Positions 32,662 through 42,241 of a DNA stretch of 64,000 nucleotides are shown here, piece after piece. The notes under the pieces were generated by a model. That model did not search any database, was not told the origin of the DNA, and was given only the letters and a program-made list of their open reading frames with translations. Source of the DNA: DASVVT01 sp036386415 (GTDB taxonomy: Bacteria > Acidobacteriota > Blastocatellia > Pyrinomonadales > Pyrinomonadaceae). Position numbers and translations under genes: made by a program. The stretch covers positions 1-64,000 of the forward strand of contig DASVVT010000088.1 in the NCBI GenBank assembly GCA_036386415.1, written 5' to 3'. Each line of letters starts with the position of its first letter. The stretch's first letter is position 1.

Positions 32662-35052
32662 ATGTCTGGTGGAATTGTCGAACTCGAAAAGCCGACCAAT
32701 GAGTATCCTGATATCGTCGGCGCGCATCCCGAAAATCCATTGGCCGCTTCATTTCGCCCGTACATTCCCGCACGCGTGAAATTACGCGAACTGACTCCGC
32801 TTCCCTTAATCGTCGGAACACTTCTCGGCATCGTGTTCGGAGCATCCTCGCTCTACCTTGTGCTCAAGGTCGGTTTGACCGTGAGCGCATCAATCCCTGT
32901 CGCAGTCATTTCGATCACGCTCTTTCGCGTCCTTTCAAAGTTCGGGTTGAGAGACGCGACGATCCTTGAGAACAACATCGTCCAGACGGCGGGCTCGGCT
33001 GGAGAATCCATAGCCTTCGGCCTCGGCGTGACGATGCCCGCCATCATGATCCTCGGCTTCGACCTTGACGTCACGCGCGTGATGCTCGTCGCCGTTCTGG
33101 GCGGCCTGCTCGGCATCCTGATGATGATTCCCTTGCGGCGCGCGCTCATCGTCGCACAGCACGGCATCCTGAAATACCCTGAAGGGACGGCCTGCGCCGA
33201 AGTGCTCAAAGCAGGGGCTTCGGATGAGTCAAGGCGGGCGGCGCACGAAGACCCTGCGTCCGCTGCCGTCGCAGACGAAGCGACCGTCGGCGGCAAGACG
33301 ATCATCGCGGGCTTCGGCATAGGCTTCATTTATTACGGGCTCCAACAGATTTTCAAGACGTGGAAGGAGATTCCGACCAAAGTTTTCGGGCGGCCATTCG
33401 AGGCCGGTTCTCTCTCGATTGAAAACAATCCGGCGCTGCTTGGCGTCGGCTACATCATCGGGCCGCGTATCGCCTCGATCATGGCGGCGGGCGGTGTCCT
33501 GTCTTACCTCGTGCTGATTCCGGCGATCAAGTTTTTCGGCTCCGGCCTGGCGGCTCCACTTGCGCCTGAGACCGCGCACCTCATCAAAGATATGTCGGTA
33601 GGGGATATTCAGAAGGCATACATTCTCTACATCGGCGCGGGCGCGGTCGCGGCGGGCGGCATCATCAGCCTCTTTCGCTCGCTGCCCGTCATCTGGCACG
33701 GGTTGAAGGGAGGGCTCGCTGACCTGCGTAGAACGAAGGCTGCGAGCGATAATGCGCCGCGCACAGACCGCGACCTTTCGATGAAGTTCGTGCTTGGCGG
33801 GATTGTCGCCCTGCTGGTGGCGATCATGATCTTCCCGCATCTTAATCTGCAATTCAATCTGCTTGGCGCGTTTCTCATTGTCGCCTTCGGCTTTCTCTTC
33901 GTCACCGTTTCGTCGCGCCTGACGGGCGAGGTCGGCTCCTCTTCGAACCCGATCTCGGGCATGACGGTGGCGACGCTGCTGCTGACCTGCCTGGCCTTCC
34001 TGATTATCGGCTGGACTGCGCCGCCCTACTTTGTGACGGCGCTGTCAATCGGCGGCATCGTCTGCATCGCCGCGTCGAACGGCGGCACGACCTCGCAGGA
34101 TTTGAAGACCGGCTTTCTGGTCGGCGCGACGCCGAGCGCTCAACAGATTGCCATCCTCGTGGGCGCGCTCTCTTCGGCGCTCGTGCTCGGCTATATACTC
34201 CTCTGGTTGAACCAGTCCTCGTCTGTCTACGTTCCGGTCGCCAACAACACACAGATCAGTCTCCCGGCGGATTTTCGATTTGACCCCGCCAAATGCGAAC
34301 AGAGCGGCGGGCAGCCCAAGCGTGAGCAGTTGCTGGGGCCGCAGGCATCGTCTGATACGGCGAGCTATCTGGTCTGTCACCAGACAGAGACCTCCGTAGG
34401 CCAGGTGGGTCGCTACCTTGTTAACGATCAGGGCGTGCCGGTTTACTTCTCAGACCCGGGCATCAACGGCATTATCACGGAGCGCCCCGGCGGCGGCAGC
34501 GTGACCAAGTACAACGCGCCGAAGGCGACGCTCATGTCCTACATCATCAAGGGTATTTTGAGCGGCGAACTTCCCTGGGGGCTCGTGCTCCTGGGCGTCT
34601 TCATCGCCATCGTGCTTGAGCTTTCGGGCATCCCGTCCTTAGCCTTCGCCGTCGGCGTCTACCTGCCCCTCTCAACCTCTGCGCCGATCTTCGTCGGCGG
34701 CATGGTGCGCTGGGGTGTGGACAAATACCTGCGGGGCAAACCTGAGAATAAGAAGCTGACCGAGGAGCAACTCATCGCCGAGGGCGACAAGAGTTCCGGC
34801 GTGCTGCTCGCATCCGGCTACATCGCGGGCGGAGCGCTCGCAGGCGTCGTCCACGCCTTCCTCAACCTGAGCGAAGGCGTCGCAACCCGCCTCACGGGCT
34901 TCGAGCATTGGTCAGCCGCCAACAACCCTTTCTTCGAGGGGCCAATGTCAGACCTCCTGGCTCTCATCCCGCTTATAGTACTGACGGTGCTGCTCTATCT
35001 GGTCGGACGCGAGATGATCTTCGGCGGGCGGGCTGGCCGCGCCGGAGGCTGA
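32662..35052 (+). CDS. OPT-family oligopeptide/metal-chelate transporter
   Basis: A 796-residue polytopic inner-membrane protein of the OPT/YSL family (many hydrophobic helices, opening with PLIVGTLLGIVFGASSLYLVLKVG). Characteristic segments include ILENNIVQTAGSAGESIAFG, LKYPEGTACAEVLKAG, SNPISGMT and a C-terminal EGVATRLTGFEHW. A ~110-residue soluble insertion (about 520-630) contains two cysteines and interrupts the helices. These transporters use proton gradients to import peptides or metal chelates; substrate cannot be told here. A GGAGG ribosome site lies 9 nt before the ATG. Confidence 0.92.
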   Translation: MSGGIVELEKPTNEYPDIVGAHPENPLAASFRPYIPARVKLRELTPLPLIVGTLLGIVFGASSLYLVLKVGLTVSASIPVAVISITLFRVLSKFGLRDATILENNIVQTAGSAGESIAFGLGVTMPAIMILGFDLDVTRVMLVAVLGGLLGILMMIPLRRALIVAQHGILKYPEGTACAEVLKAGASDESRRAAHEDPASAAVADEATVGGKTIIAGFGIGFIYYGLQQIFKTWKEIPTKVFGRPFEAGSLSIENNPALLGVGYIIGPRIASIMAAGGVLSYLVLIPAIKFFGSGLAAPLAPETAHLIKDMSVGDIQKAYILYIGAGAVAAGGIISLFRSLPVIWHGLKGGLADLRRTKAASDNAPRTDRDLSMKFVLGGIVALLVAIMIFPHLNLQFNLLGAFLIVAFGFLFVTVSSRLTGEVGSSSNPISGMTVATLLLTCLAFLIIGWTAPPYFVTALSIGGIVCIAASNGGTTSQDLKTGFLVGATPSAQQIAILVGALSSALVLGYILLWLNQSSSVYVPVANNTQISLPADFRFDPAKCEQSGGQPKREQLLGPQASSDTASYLVCHQTETSVGQVGRYLVNDQGVPVYFSDPGINGIITERPGGGSVTKYNAPKATLMSYIIKGILSGELPWGLVLLGVFIAIVLELSGIPSLAFAVGVYLPLSTSAPIFVGGMVRWGVDKYLRGKPENKKLTEEQLIAEGDKSSGVLLASGYIAGGALAGVVHAFLNLSEGVATRLTGFEHWSAANNPFFEGPMSDLLALIPLIVLTVLLYLVGREMIFGGRAGRAGG

Positions 35053-35094
35053 GGCATCAGGTCAGTACCGCCTGCTTAAGCCGGGCGGGAGATA

Positions 35095-35209
35095 GGATTG
35101 CGGAATGCGGATTTCGGATTGCGGATTTATGCTTCTTAATCTCGAATCTGAAATTTGAGATTCCAGATCACAAATCTTGTAATCCGCAATCCACAATCTA
35201 CAATCCCCA
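35095..35209. repeat. Palindromic repeat family D (GCGGATTGCGGAATG motif), copy 1
   Basis: Left arm GATTGCGGAATGCGGATTTC; right arm AATCCGCAATCCACAATC. The loop has AATCTCGAATCTGAAATTTG and AGATCACAAATCTT, whose inverse complement is found in copy 3 (59648-59764). Confidence 0.9.
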
Positions 35210-35275
35210 TTTGGCAGAGGCGCGCTCAGAATTACCTGACGGGCGCGCCTCGAATTTCGTATCCAAGGAAATCAG

Positions 35276-36106
35276 ATGAACGAACGTTCCACGCACGGCC
35301 ACCCGGCGCGCACGCTCTCCAGGGGTCTGATGGCCGCGCTTCTGCTATCGGCAATGAGCGCGCCCCTGATAGTCTCGGCGCAGACCGCGGCGCAGCAGAA
35401 GCTACAGCGCACGCCGACGGAGACTGTGCGCGAGTTCTACAAGGCGCTGCGCGAGAGACGTTTTCGCGAAGCCTTCGCGCTCTCCATCTACAAGCCTGCG
35501 ATTGACGGCTTGAGCCGCGAGGAGTTTGAAGACCTGCGCCCGGATTTCGATAGGATGGGGGCGGCTATCCCCGACAAAGTGGAGATCAGCGGCGAGCAGA
35601 TCAGCAGTGATACGGCAACGGTCTTCGTCAAAATCCTCGGTGATGAGACGGGCGCGACGGCGCAGGCCGAACCCATCTCCTTGATGCGCACGAAAGGCGG
35701 CGAGTGGATCGTCGGCGACCCCGCGAACGAAAAGATTGTTCAGAAGGACGGCAAAGAGTTCTTTTTCAAGGCGCGCATCAACACCCATCACACCGAAGTG
35801 CGCGCCATGATGCAGCGCATCATGCTCGCAGAGGTCGTCTACGGCAAACAGCATAACGGCCAGTTTGCAGACCTCTCGATGCTCATCAATGCCGGACTCA
35901 TCCCGAAGGACATAGAGGCGACCGAATCCACAGGCTACCGTTTCCACATCACGCTCGCGCCCGACAGGAAAAGTTACACAGCCGGAGCCGAGCCCGCGCG
36001 CTACAATCGCACGGGTCGCTACTCCTTCTACCTGGACAATAAATCGGGGATTCAGGAAGACGACGTGGGGGGCAAGCCGCTCGTCCCCTCGCCGAAAAAA
36101 GATTGA
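35276..36106 (+). CDS. Secreted two-domain protein (NTF2-like plus pseudopilin-like domain)
   Basis: 276 residues with a signal peptide (LMAALLLSAMSAPLIVSA). Residues ~40-140 look like an NTF2/DUF4878-type fold (TPTETVREFYKALRERRFREA). Residues ~165-260 resemble the C-terminal part of type II secretion pseudopilins (RIMLAEVVYGKQHNGQFADL; GYRFHITLAPDRKSYTAGAEP), without a prepilin peptidase helix. An AAGGA ribosome site precedes the ATG. No function can be named. The next genes on the same strand encode secreted carboxypeptidase-regulatory proteins. Confidence 0.7.
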   Translation: MNERSTHGHPARTLSRGLMAALLLSAMSAPLIVSAQTAAQQKLQRTPTETVREFYKALRERRFREAFALSIYKPAIDGLSREEFEDLRPDFDRMGAAIPDKVEISGEQISSDTATVFVKILGDETGATAQAEPISLMRTKGGEWIVGDPANEKIVQKDGKEFFFKARINTHHTEVRAMMQRIMLAEVVYGKQHNGQFADLSMLINAGLIPKDIEATESTGYRFHITLAPDRKSYTAGAEPARYNRTGRYSFYLDNKSGIQEDDVGGKPLVPSPKKD

Positions 36107-36179
36107 CGGCGCTGGGCTGGCGGCGGCCACGGCCTTCCGACGTCTGTCGATAGATTGATGCGGCGAGAAAGGATCATTG

Positions 36180-38021
36180 ATGAAAATCTCCCGGCATCCG
36201 CTTCTCACCCGCTCTCACGCAAAGATTGAAAGCAGCCGCCACCAACACCACGCCGCTCTCATCTGCGTCCTCTTCGCCTGTTTATCTCTGGCCGCCAACA
36301 CGAGCGCGCAAACATCCGTCTCGACAAAGACGCCTGATACGGCGTCTCAGACGGCGACGGCCTCGCGCGGCAAGTCAACCGTGCGCGGGCGCGTCGTCTA
36401 TGACGATACGGGGCGTCCTTTGCGCCGCGTGCAGATCAGGATTTATGACCCCGGCGCTATTGGTAACAGGCAGCAGCGGGGAGCCTGGACGGATGGTAAC
36501 GGCGAGTTCATGCTGAAGGATGTCGTCGCCGGTAAATACTACGTGCTCGTAGAAGCTCCTGGAATCATCAGGCAGGAGGCTTTCAACCCAGAAGGTGATC
36601 TGTCCGATATAGCGACCGCTTCAGTCAATGGCGTAAACAGCGCTGAGGTGAAGATTCGCGTCCGGCGCGGCGGCGTCATCTCAGGCAAGGTCACATACCC
36701 GGACGGAGACCCAGCCATCGGCGCGACGCTCAACATTATGCGGAGAAAGGGAGGGAAGCTGTTCCCTGTCCATGTGAGCGAAGATTGCGGCAACGGCATT
36801 CAGACGGATGAGCGCGGCTTCTATCGCATTTCCGGTCTGCCGACTGGCGAATACGTCATCGGCGCAGCCGAACAGAAGATGCGCGAGGTCAGCCAGGAGA
36901 ACGGTGAGGGGACGATCCTTCACCGCGCGTCGCTGGGGATGACCTACTATGAGGGAGGCACAACAATCCGTGACGCCTCTCCCATTCAGGTGGACGCAGG
37001 AAACGAAATCAACAATATCAACATCACACTCATTGAACGGAGCACACATAGAATATCCGGCACTGTGACGATGCGCGGCACAGGTCGCCCGGTCACACGT
37101 GCCATGATTAGCCTCCAGGGTAAAGACGAGGCAGACGGCACACCATCCTACCTTGAAACGCAGACCGCAGACTCCGATGCGCAAGGACGATGGTCTTTGG
37201 ACGATATTGAAGAGGGCACGTACACACTGACCTTCTCTCCGGCGAGAGATCATGAAGGCTATCTCTTGAGGACACCGGATTCGACAGTCCGCTCCAACAC
37301 AGCGCCACAGCCGTTCATCGTCAAACACCAGGACGTGACGGTTGGCGGCGGCGACCTGACGGGTCTCGTGATCGAAGTATCTACGGGCGGGCGCATTTCG
37401 GGTACGGTCACGGTCGAGGGGAATCATCCGCTTCCGCCGAACATCGCTATCTATGTGGAAACGGCCAGCGCAGAGAGACCCGTTTCATACGCCAACGCGG
37501 TGCGCGTCCGTCAGGATGGAACGTTCACGGCAGACGGTATCCCGTCCGAAGGCATCTGGATCAGGGCGTTTTCGTGGCAGGACCGCAACAAGTACTACAC
37601 CAAGTCAGTCACAGCCAATGGCGTAGACCTGATGAGCGAGCCGCTGATAGTTAAAGATGGAAGCGAAGTCCAGGGCGTGCGGGTCTTGATCTCGACGGAG
37701 ATAGCGACGCTCACAGGGCGCGTCCTCGCCGGAGACGGGGGCACACACTTCTTGCGCGGCGCAGTCGTCGTACTCATCCCGGCAGAACCGCACAAGCAAC
37801 GCATCCGTAACGCACGGCTCAACGGATACACGAACGCAGAGGGCGGTTTTACCATCATGGGCGCGCCGGGCGAATACATGGTGATCGTCCTGCGCCCCGG
37901 CACAGAGCCGTACGCGCTCGGCGATCAAAGTCTCAAAGCGCTGATGGCAAACGCGCAGCGCATCACTTTGCAGGCGAACGAGCGCAAGACGATGGACTTC
38001 ATCGCACCTGCAAGCAAGTGA
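36180..38021 (+). CDS. Secreted carboxypeptidase-regulatory-like domain protein, copy 1
   Basis: 613 residues. Signal peptide near 20-42 (ALICVLFACLSLAAN). Then several Ig-like/CarboxypepD_reg modules (VRGRVVYDDTGRPLRRVQIR; GVISGKVTYPDGDPAIGATL; RISGTVTMRGTGRPVTRAMI; ISGTVTVEGNHPLPPNIAI; TLTGRVLAGDGG). The start ATG 36180 has AAAGGA upstream; a TTG directly before it is ignored. These beta-sandwich modules mediate binding in exported or surface proteins. The following gene is a clear paralogue in the same order, from tandem duplication. Confidence 0.85.
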   Translation: MKISRHPLLTRSHAKIESSRHQHHAALICVLFACLSLAANTSAQTSVSTKTPDTASQTATASRGKSTVRGRVVYDDTGRPLRRVQIRIYDPGAIGNRQQRGAWTDGNGEFMLKDVVAGKYYVLVEAPGIIRQEAFNPEGDLSDIATASVNGVNSAEVKIRVRRGGVISGKVTYPDGDPAIGATLNIMRRKGGKLFPVHVSEDCGNGIQTDERGFYRISGLPTGEYVIGAAEQKMREVSQENGEGTILHRASLGMTYYEGGTTIRDASPIQVDAGNEINNINITLIERSTHRISGTVTMRGTGRPVTRAMISLQGKDEADGTPSYLETQTADSDAQGRWSLDDIEEGTYTLTFSPARDHEGYLLRTPDSTVRSNTAPQPFIVKHQDVTVGGGDLTGLVIEVSTGGRISGTVTVEGNHPLPPNIAIYVETASAERPVSYANAVRVRQDGTFTADGIPSEGIWIRAFSWQDRNKYYTKSVTANGVDLMSEPLIVKDGSEVQGVRVLISTEIATLTGRVLAGDGGTHFLRGAVVVLIPAEPHKQRIRNARLNGYTNAEGGFTIMGAPGEYMVIVLRPGTEPYALGDQSLKALMANAQRITLQANERKTMDFIAPASK

Positions 38022-38075
38022 AAGCGCCGGAGCAATTCTTGAGGCTCAAACAGTCAAAAGACGGAGAGATTTATC

Positions 38076-39893
38076 ATGAACCCTTCAAGATTGGCTGACA
38101 ACAAGAGTGGCGGAAAAAGTTTTCGGTACGCCATGATGCATGTCTTCGTGCTCCTCATCTCAATCGCATGTCTCGCCAGCCGCGCCAGCGCGCAATCGCC
38201 CGCCAACACCTCGCCGCAGCCGGGTAGCGGTCTTGACGCTACAGCTAATGCACAGACTGGCACGCAAGGGCGTTCGGTCTTGCGTGGGCGCGTCGTCTAC
38301 GAAGAGAGCGGGCGACCTTTGAGCGACACGTCTGTTGCAATCTTCAGGATGACTCAACCGCATCAGGGCTACGGCGCGATGACCGATGCGCGCGGCGAAT
38401 TTAAGGTGGAGAATCTGCCTGCGGGCAAGTATGCAGTCATGGCCGACGGCCCCGACATTATGGAAGCAGGATTCCTACTTCAGTCTTCGGAGAGCACTAC
38501 TGAAAGACCAATCGTTGAGCTTGACGGAACGAGCGCGGCTTCAGTGCAGGTTCGCGTCCGGCGCGGCGGCGCGATCACAGGTCAGGTCACACGCGCCGAC
38601 GGCAGCCCCGCCGTCGATGCCTTGATTATGCTCATGATTAAAAGGGACGGTCGCATGCTCCCGTTCAAGCGTCGCAACGTGCGTACAGATAAGCAGGGCT
38701 TTTATCGCTTCGGCGGTTTGCCGACCGGCGACTACATAGTTAGCGCAGACGAGTCGTATGAAGAAGTGCAGGCTGATGAAACGCCACGGGACACCAGCTA
38801 CGGAACACTGGTCGGCACTCTCTACCCCGGCACGACCAAAATCAGCGACGCCACGACCGTCCACGTTCAGGAAGGCGGAGAAACGAGCGGCATTAACATC
38901 ACACTCATCAAGCGTGCGACCCACAGAGTCTACGGCACGATCCGCACGCTGCGCGGCGGACTCCCGCGCGGGGAGGCCAGCATCTCCATCCGCGAGAAGG
39001 ATGAGACGCGCAACCTGTCTGCGCTCGAGCAGATAAAGCCGGTTGATGCCGAGGGCAGATGGTGGTTCGACGGTGTGCCTGACGGCACGTATATCTTAAA
39101 CGTCATCCCCAGTGGCAAGCGTCCAGCCGGTTCCGTAGATACGCTGGAGCACGCACAACTTCGCGAGGAGCTTGTCTACCCGTTCCTCTATAAACGTCAG
39201 GAAGTGACGGTGGCGGGTGCTGATCTCAAAGACCTTGTCATAGAGCTATCCGAGGGCGCGAGCGTTTCCGGGACTATCGAGACGGAAAACGGCCAGCCTC
39301 TCCCGCCGGATATAAGCATCGGTGCGCAAGCGGACTTTGCAGTTTCTGCTGCGGCTCGCGTCCGGCCCGACAGAACCTTCAAGCTTCAGGGCATACCGGC
39401 AGGAAACGTTTACCCCTACATCTATACCACTTCGTTCGGCGAGTCTTCGATGAAGGTGATGTTTGACGAGTATTACGTGAAGTCGATCTACGTGGGCGGC
39501 ATAGAACTACAGGGCGAGCCGCTCAAGGTTGAAGAGGGAGCGGAGATTAAAGGCGTGCGCATGGTGATCTCGCGCGAGGTGGCAACGGTGACGGGACATG
39601 TGCGCTCAGCAAAAGATGGCACACCCCAGCGCGGAATCAACGTCGTGCTGCTGCCCACAGACCCCGCACGCCAGCGAGCCGTCAAAGGGCTGCCCTTTGG
39701 ATTCACAAACGCGAAGGGAGCTTTTAGCGCCAGCGGCCCGCCCGGCGAATATTTTGTGGTGGCCTTTGGGGAGAGCGACCTGCCTGTCACCGATGAAAAG
39801 ATCAAAGCGCTCGCCGCCGTCGCCCCGCGCGTTCGGCTTCAACCGAATGAGCGCAAGACCGTAGACCTCACCAGGCAAGAAAGTAAGAAATGA
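38076..39893 (+). CDS. Secreted carboxypeptidase-regulatory-like domain protein, copy 2
   Basis: 605 residues, paralogous to the preceding gene along its whole length (VLRGRVVYEESGRPLSDTSV; VRVRRGGAITGQVTRADGSP; GFYRFGGLPTGDYIV; SGTIETENGQPLPPDI; LQPNERKTVDL). Signal peptide with VLLISIACLASRASAQ. The gap to copy 1 is 54 bp, so co-transcription is likely. Copy 2 has diverged in the loops but not in module order. Its TGA stop lies within a D-family repeat that starts at 39891. Confidence 0.85.
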   Translation: MNPSRLADNKSGGKSFRYAMMHVFVLLISIACLASRASAQSPANTSPQPGSGLDATANAQTGTQGRSVLRGRVVYEESGRPLSDTSVAIFRMTQPHQGYGAMTDARGEFKVENLPAGKYAVMADGPDIMEAGFLLQSSESTTERPIVELDGTSAASVQVRVRRGGAITGQVTRADGSPAVDALIMLMIKRDGRMLPFKRRNVRTDKQGFYRFGGLPTGDYIVSADESYEEVQADETPRDTSYGTLVGTLYPGTTKISDATTVHVQEGGETSGINITLIKRATHRVYGTIRTLRGGLPRGEASISIREKDETRNLSALEQIKPVDAEGRWWFDGVPDGTYILNVIPSGKRPAGSVDTLEHAQLREELVYPFLYKRQEVTVAGADLKDLVIELSEGASVSGTIETENGQPLPPDISIGAQADFAVSAAARVRPDRTFKLQGIPAGNVYPYIYTTSFGESSMKVMFDEYYVKSIYVGGIELQGEPLKVEEGAEIKGVRMVISREVATVTGHVRSAKDGTPQRGINVVLLPTDPARQRAVKGLPFGFTNAKGAFSASGPPGEYFVVAFGESDLPVTDEKIKALAAVAPRVRLQPNERKTVDLTRQESKK

Positions 39894-39988
39894 TGAATGC
39901 GGAATGCGGAATGATGAATTAAGAACAGAACCGAAAGGAACGGCTTCCTTCTTTTCATTCATCATTCCGCATTCCGCATTCATCATTT
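39891..39988. repeat. Palindromic repeat family D, copy 2
   Basis: ATGATGAATGCGGAATGCGG on the left, the inverse CCGCATTCCGCATTCATCAT on the right. The stop codon of the paralogue gene (TGA) is inside the left arm. Confidence 0.9.
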
Positions 39989-40174
39989 GCTTTTTCGTTT
40001 GATCTGGCTACAATGATGTGGTCGCAAACGGCATGGGCCATACTCACCGTCTACGCCAATTATCAATCAAAGTTTCCCCCGGCCCTTTTGCCCTCCCGGA
40101 AATTTTCGCTCTCCCGCCTGTTTCCCCGTAAGCGTTTGGTTGTGGCTTGAGAAATCTGCGAGGTGTCTAGCGAA

Positions 40175-40612
40175 ATGGCTGAACTGTTGCGCGCACTCGC
40201 CGCACGGCTGCACAGGTACATAGGTGATCGTCGTCGCGCCCCACGACACGGGGTGCGCCTGGCCGTCACTCTCTGGCTGCCTGACGGCCCGCTCAATTCA
40301 AACGGCGTGCGCCGACGCTCGCCCGTGCTTGAGGGCTTCACACGCGATGTGAGCGCAACCGGGCTGGCGCTCATCCTGCCCGCCATTCGCATCGGCGAAC
40401 ACTACCTGATCGGCGAAGGCCGCAACCTGCGCCTCCGGCTTGAACTTCCGACGGGGGCGATCCAGATGGATGTCACTCCCGTGCGCTACGAGCGTCTTGA
40501 AGAGGAGCAGGCGGAAAAGGGCTACCTCATCGGCGTCCTGATCGCGGAGATGAGCGACGAAGATCGCCAACGCTACAACGAAGGAATGAAAACAGTAGAC
40601 AGTAGCCAGTAG
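40175..40612 (+). CDS. PilZ-domain protein (c-di-GMP receptor candidate)
   Basis: 145 residues from ATG 40175 (an in-frame GTG at 40163 is possible; GAGG at 40160 suits the ATG). The c-di-GMP-binding signature of PilZ is present: RRRAPRHGVR, then DVSATGL, with NLRLRLELP after it. No other domain. It probably reads out c-di-GMP; an HD-GYP/GGDEF protein lies 4 kb downstream. The stop codon TAG (KTVDSSQ*) is formed by an A-family repeat, which may also have altered its last residues. Confidence 0.85.
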   Translation: MAELLRALAARLHRYIGDRRRAPRHGVRLAVTLWLPDGPLNSNGVRRRSPVLEGFTRDVSATGLALILPAIRIGEHYLIGEGRNLRLRLELPTGAIQMDVTPVRYERLEEEQAEKGYLIGVLIAEMSDEDRQRYNEGMKTVDSSQ

Positions 40613-40740
40613 TCAGTAGCCAGTAGAAAAGAAAATCGGTTGATGCGGTTGATACGGCTCATCTAACTTCATAGTAGGCAGCAAAGCTTGATGCCCTGCT
40701 TTCGTTTCTACTGGCTACTGACTACTGGCTACTGTCTACT
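40593..40740. repeat. Palindromic repeat family A, copy 3
   Basis: CAGTAGACAGTAGCCAGTAG tandem, loop with AAAAGAAAATCGGTTGATGC, right arm CTACTGGCTACTGACTACTG and further. It supplies stop codons to both the PilZ gene and the convergent CBM9-like gene. Confidence 0.92.
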
Positions 40741-41389
40741 CCTCCTCAAACCCGAGCCAGCCGAAGACTTCCGGCACGTGAAAGTTGGGCTGCGCGGTGC
40801 GCGTCGGTTGCCAGGCGAGGTAGCCGCGCTCCGGGCCTGCGCCGACGCAGCGAAAGAGGTTTACGCGCCAGCGCTCCCCAGCCTGCGGCGCATGCGGAAA
40901 AGCCCTCCAGGGCACGCGCATGGCAATCGTCACACGGGCTTCAAGGATACGCGCGGCGGCTGACATTCCTGAACGGTATTGCCAGTCTGTCTCGCGCGCT
41001 GCTCGTTTCTGCCGGATCGCCAGGTCCAGCCATTCGCCCGTCGGCGCGGCCTCGAACTCGAAATAACGCTCAGGCTCACGCGCCTCCACGGCGACGAAGA
41101 TTTCGCACACGTCGCGCTCCCAGAGGCCGACTGTTTTCTCTTCTCTCTGCGGCGCGGCGCTCATCACGAGAGGTTCATCCTGACGACAGTCGAAGCGCAC
41201 ACACAGCGCCGTCTCCGACCACAGGATGCGCACCTTTGCCTGACGTCCGGCAGGGGCTTCCTCGCCAGACCAGTATCGCTTGATGTGAACAGGAGACGCC
41301 CCCTCCCATTCGTCGTGATCCAGATCGGAGGCCATCACATCCGCGCTCGCACGATGCGCGACGATCAAATCGGAAGTCTCAGTTACCAT
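40736..41389 (-). CDS. CBM9-like carbohydrate-binding-fold protein
   Basis: 217 residues resembling family 9 carbohydrate-binding modules: DEWEGASPVHIKRYWSG, ALCVRFDCRQDEPL, ERDVCEIFVAV, YFEFEAAPTGEWLD, and a C-terminal EVFGWLGFEEE. No signal peptide and no other domain, so it is a stand-alone fold. The ligand is unknown; similar proteins are often annotated as 'carbohydrate-binding family 9-like'. The stop TAG comes from the A-family repeat. Confidence 0.8.
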   Translation of the reverse strand: MVTETSDLIVAHRASADVMASDLDHDEWEGASPVHIKRYWSGEEAPAGRQAKVRILWSETALCVRFDCRQDEPLVMSAAPQREEKTVGLWERDVCEIFVAVEAREPERYFEFEAAPTGEWLDLAIRQKRAARETDWQYRSGMSAAARILEARVTIAMRVPWRAFPHAPQAGERWRVNLFRCVGAGPERGYLAWQPTRTAQPNFHVPEVFGWLGFEEE

Positions 41390-41393
41390 ATTT

Positions 41394-41534
41394 AGTAGAC
41401 AGTAGTCGGTAGACAGCAGACAGTAGAAAAGAAAATCTGTTGACGCGGTTGATGCTGCTCATCTCAATCATCGTAGGCAACGTAGTAGATACTCTGTTTT
41501 ATCTACTGCCTACTGACTACTGACTACTGTCTAC
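41394..41534. repeat. Palindromic repeat family A, copy 4
   Basis: AGTAGACAGTAGTCGGTAG left arm, loop with GAAAATCTGTTGACGCGG, right arm CTACTGCCTACTGACTACTG. It lies between the SLOG-like and CBM9-like genes and provides the stop TAG of the SLOG-like gene. Confidence 0.9.
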
Positions 41535-42088
41535 TTCTTCCATTGTTCCAGCGCATCCATGCAGGTCTTGAGCAGGCGTGCCGGATCGTCATTATGAAAG
41601 ACGCTCGCACCAGTTTTCTTGGGCAACGTTTGAAGAAGACGGGCGACTTCATCGGCGACACCTCCCGTCCCCGTCAGGCAGCCGATGATGCGACCCTCGT
41701 CGTGGGCGATGGTGAATTCGTTGAGTGCGCCCATCGAGCCTCCGATGACGATCACTATATCGCATGACCGCACGAGCACGACGTTGCGTCCCTTGAGCCC
41801 GAAGCCCGTGTAGATGATGAGGTCGCAGGCGTCCACCGGAAGCCCGTAAGCGCCAATGTGCTCGTGCTCGTTCGCGGCAGGCGAGACGCCGACGTGGAGC
41901 CCGCCCGCTTCATGCGCGGCGCGCCCCGCGATGTCAGGCAATCCCGTCGTCGCACCCGTCAGCAGCACCAGACCGCGCGCGGCGCACTGTCGTCCGAGCG
42001 CTTCCGATTTCTCACGCACAGCAACAGCTACGCCCCCTGCTGGCAGCGTATCGTCTGCCGAACCCATGATGCCGACCTTAATCTTCAT
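41531..42088 (-). CDS. SLOG/LOG-family nucleotide-binding protein (TIGR00725-like)
   Basis: 185 residues from the ATG at 42088. A Rossmann-like SLOG fold: KVGIMGSAD, LLTGATTGLPD, GVSPAANEHEH, VIVIGGSMGALNEFTIA. It is related to LOG cytokinin-activating phosphoribohydrolases, but the PGGxGTxxE signature reads GGSMGALNE. The upstream frame (FCLLYSVFCLL, to 42145) is repeat-derived and probably untranslated. Possibly a nucleotide-derivative sensor or hydrolase; not resolvable. Confidence 0.8.
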   Translation of the reverse strand: MKIKVGIMGSADDTLPAGGVAVAVREKSEALGRQCAARGLVLLTGATTGLPDIAGRAAHEAGGLHVGVSPAANEHEHIGAYGLPVDACDLIIYTGFGLKGRNVVLVRSCDIVIVIGGSMGALNEFTIAHDEGRIIGCLTGTGGVADEVARLLQTLPKKTGASVFHNDDPARLLKTCMDALEQWKK

Positions 42089-42130
42089 GAAAAGCAGGAG
42101 ACAGAATACAGAATACAGGAGACAGAATAA
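42089..42130. repeat. Short tandem CAGAATA repeat (one arm only)
   Basis: GACAGAATACAGAATACAGG and GAGACAGAATA. Built like the arms of the other families but without an inverse arm nearby. Confidence 0.5.
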
Positions 42131-42144
42131 AACCGTAGGGGCCA

Positions 42145-42241
42145 TTTAAACGCAGAGGACGCAAAGGTATTTCGCAAAGGAGGCCAAAGAGTAAATCCTC
42201 TGCGTACTCTGCGTAGAACCTTTGCGCCCTCTGCGTTTAAA
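42145..42241. repeat. Palindromic repeat family B, copy 3
   Basis: TTTAAACGCAGAGGACGCAA on the left and TTTGCGCCCTCTGCGTTTAA on the right. The terminal TTTAAA gives the stop codon of the MFS gene. Confidence 0.9.

Noticed and set aside
42089..42145. N-terminal extension of the SLOG-like protein (FCLLYSVFCLL)
   Set aside because: It reads through CAGAATA repeats, and the fold begins at KVGIMG after the ATG at 42088.
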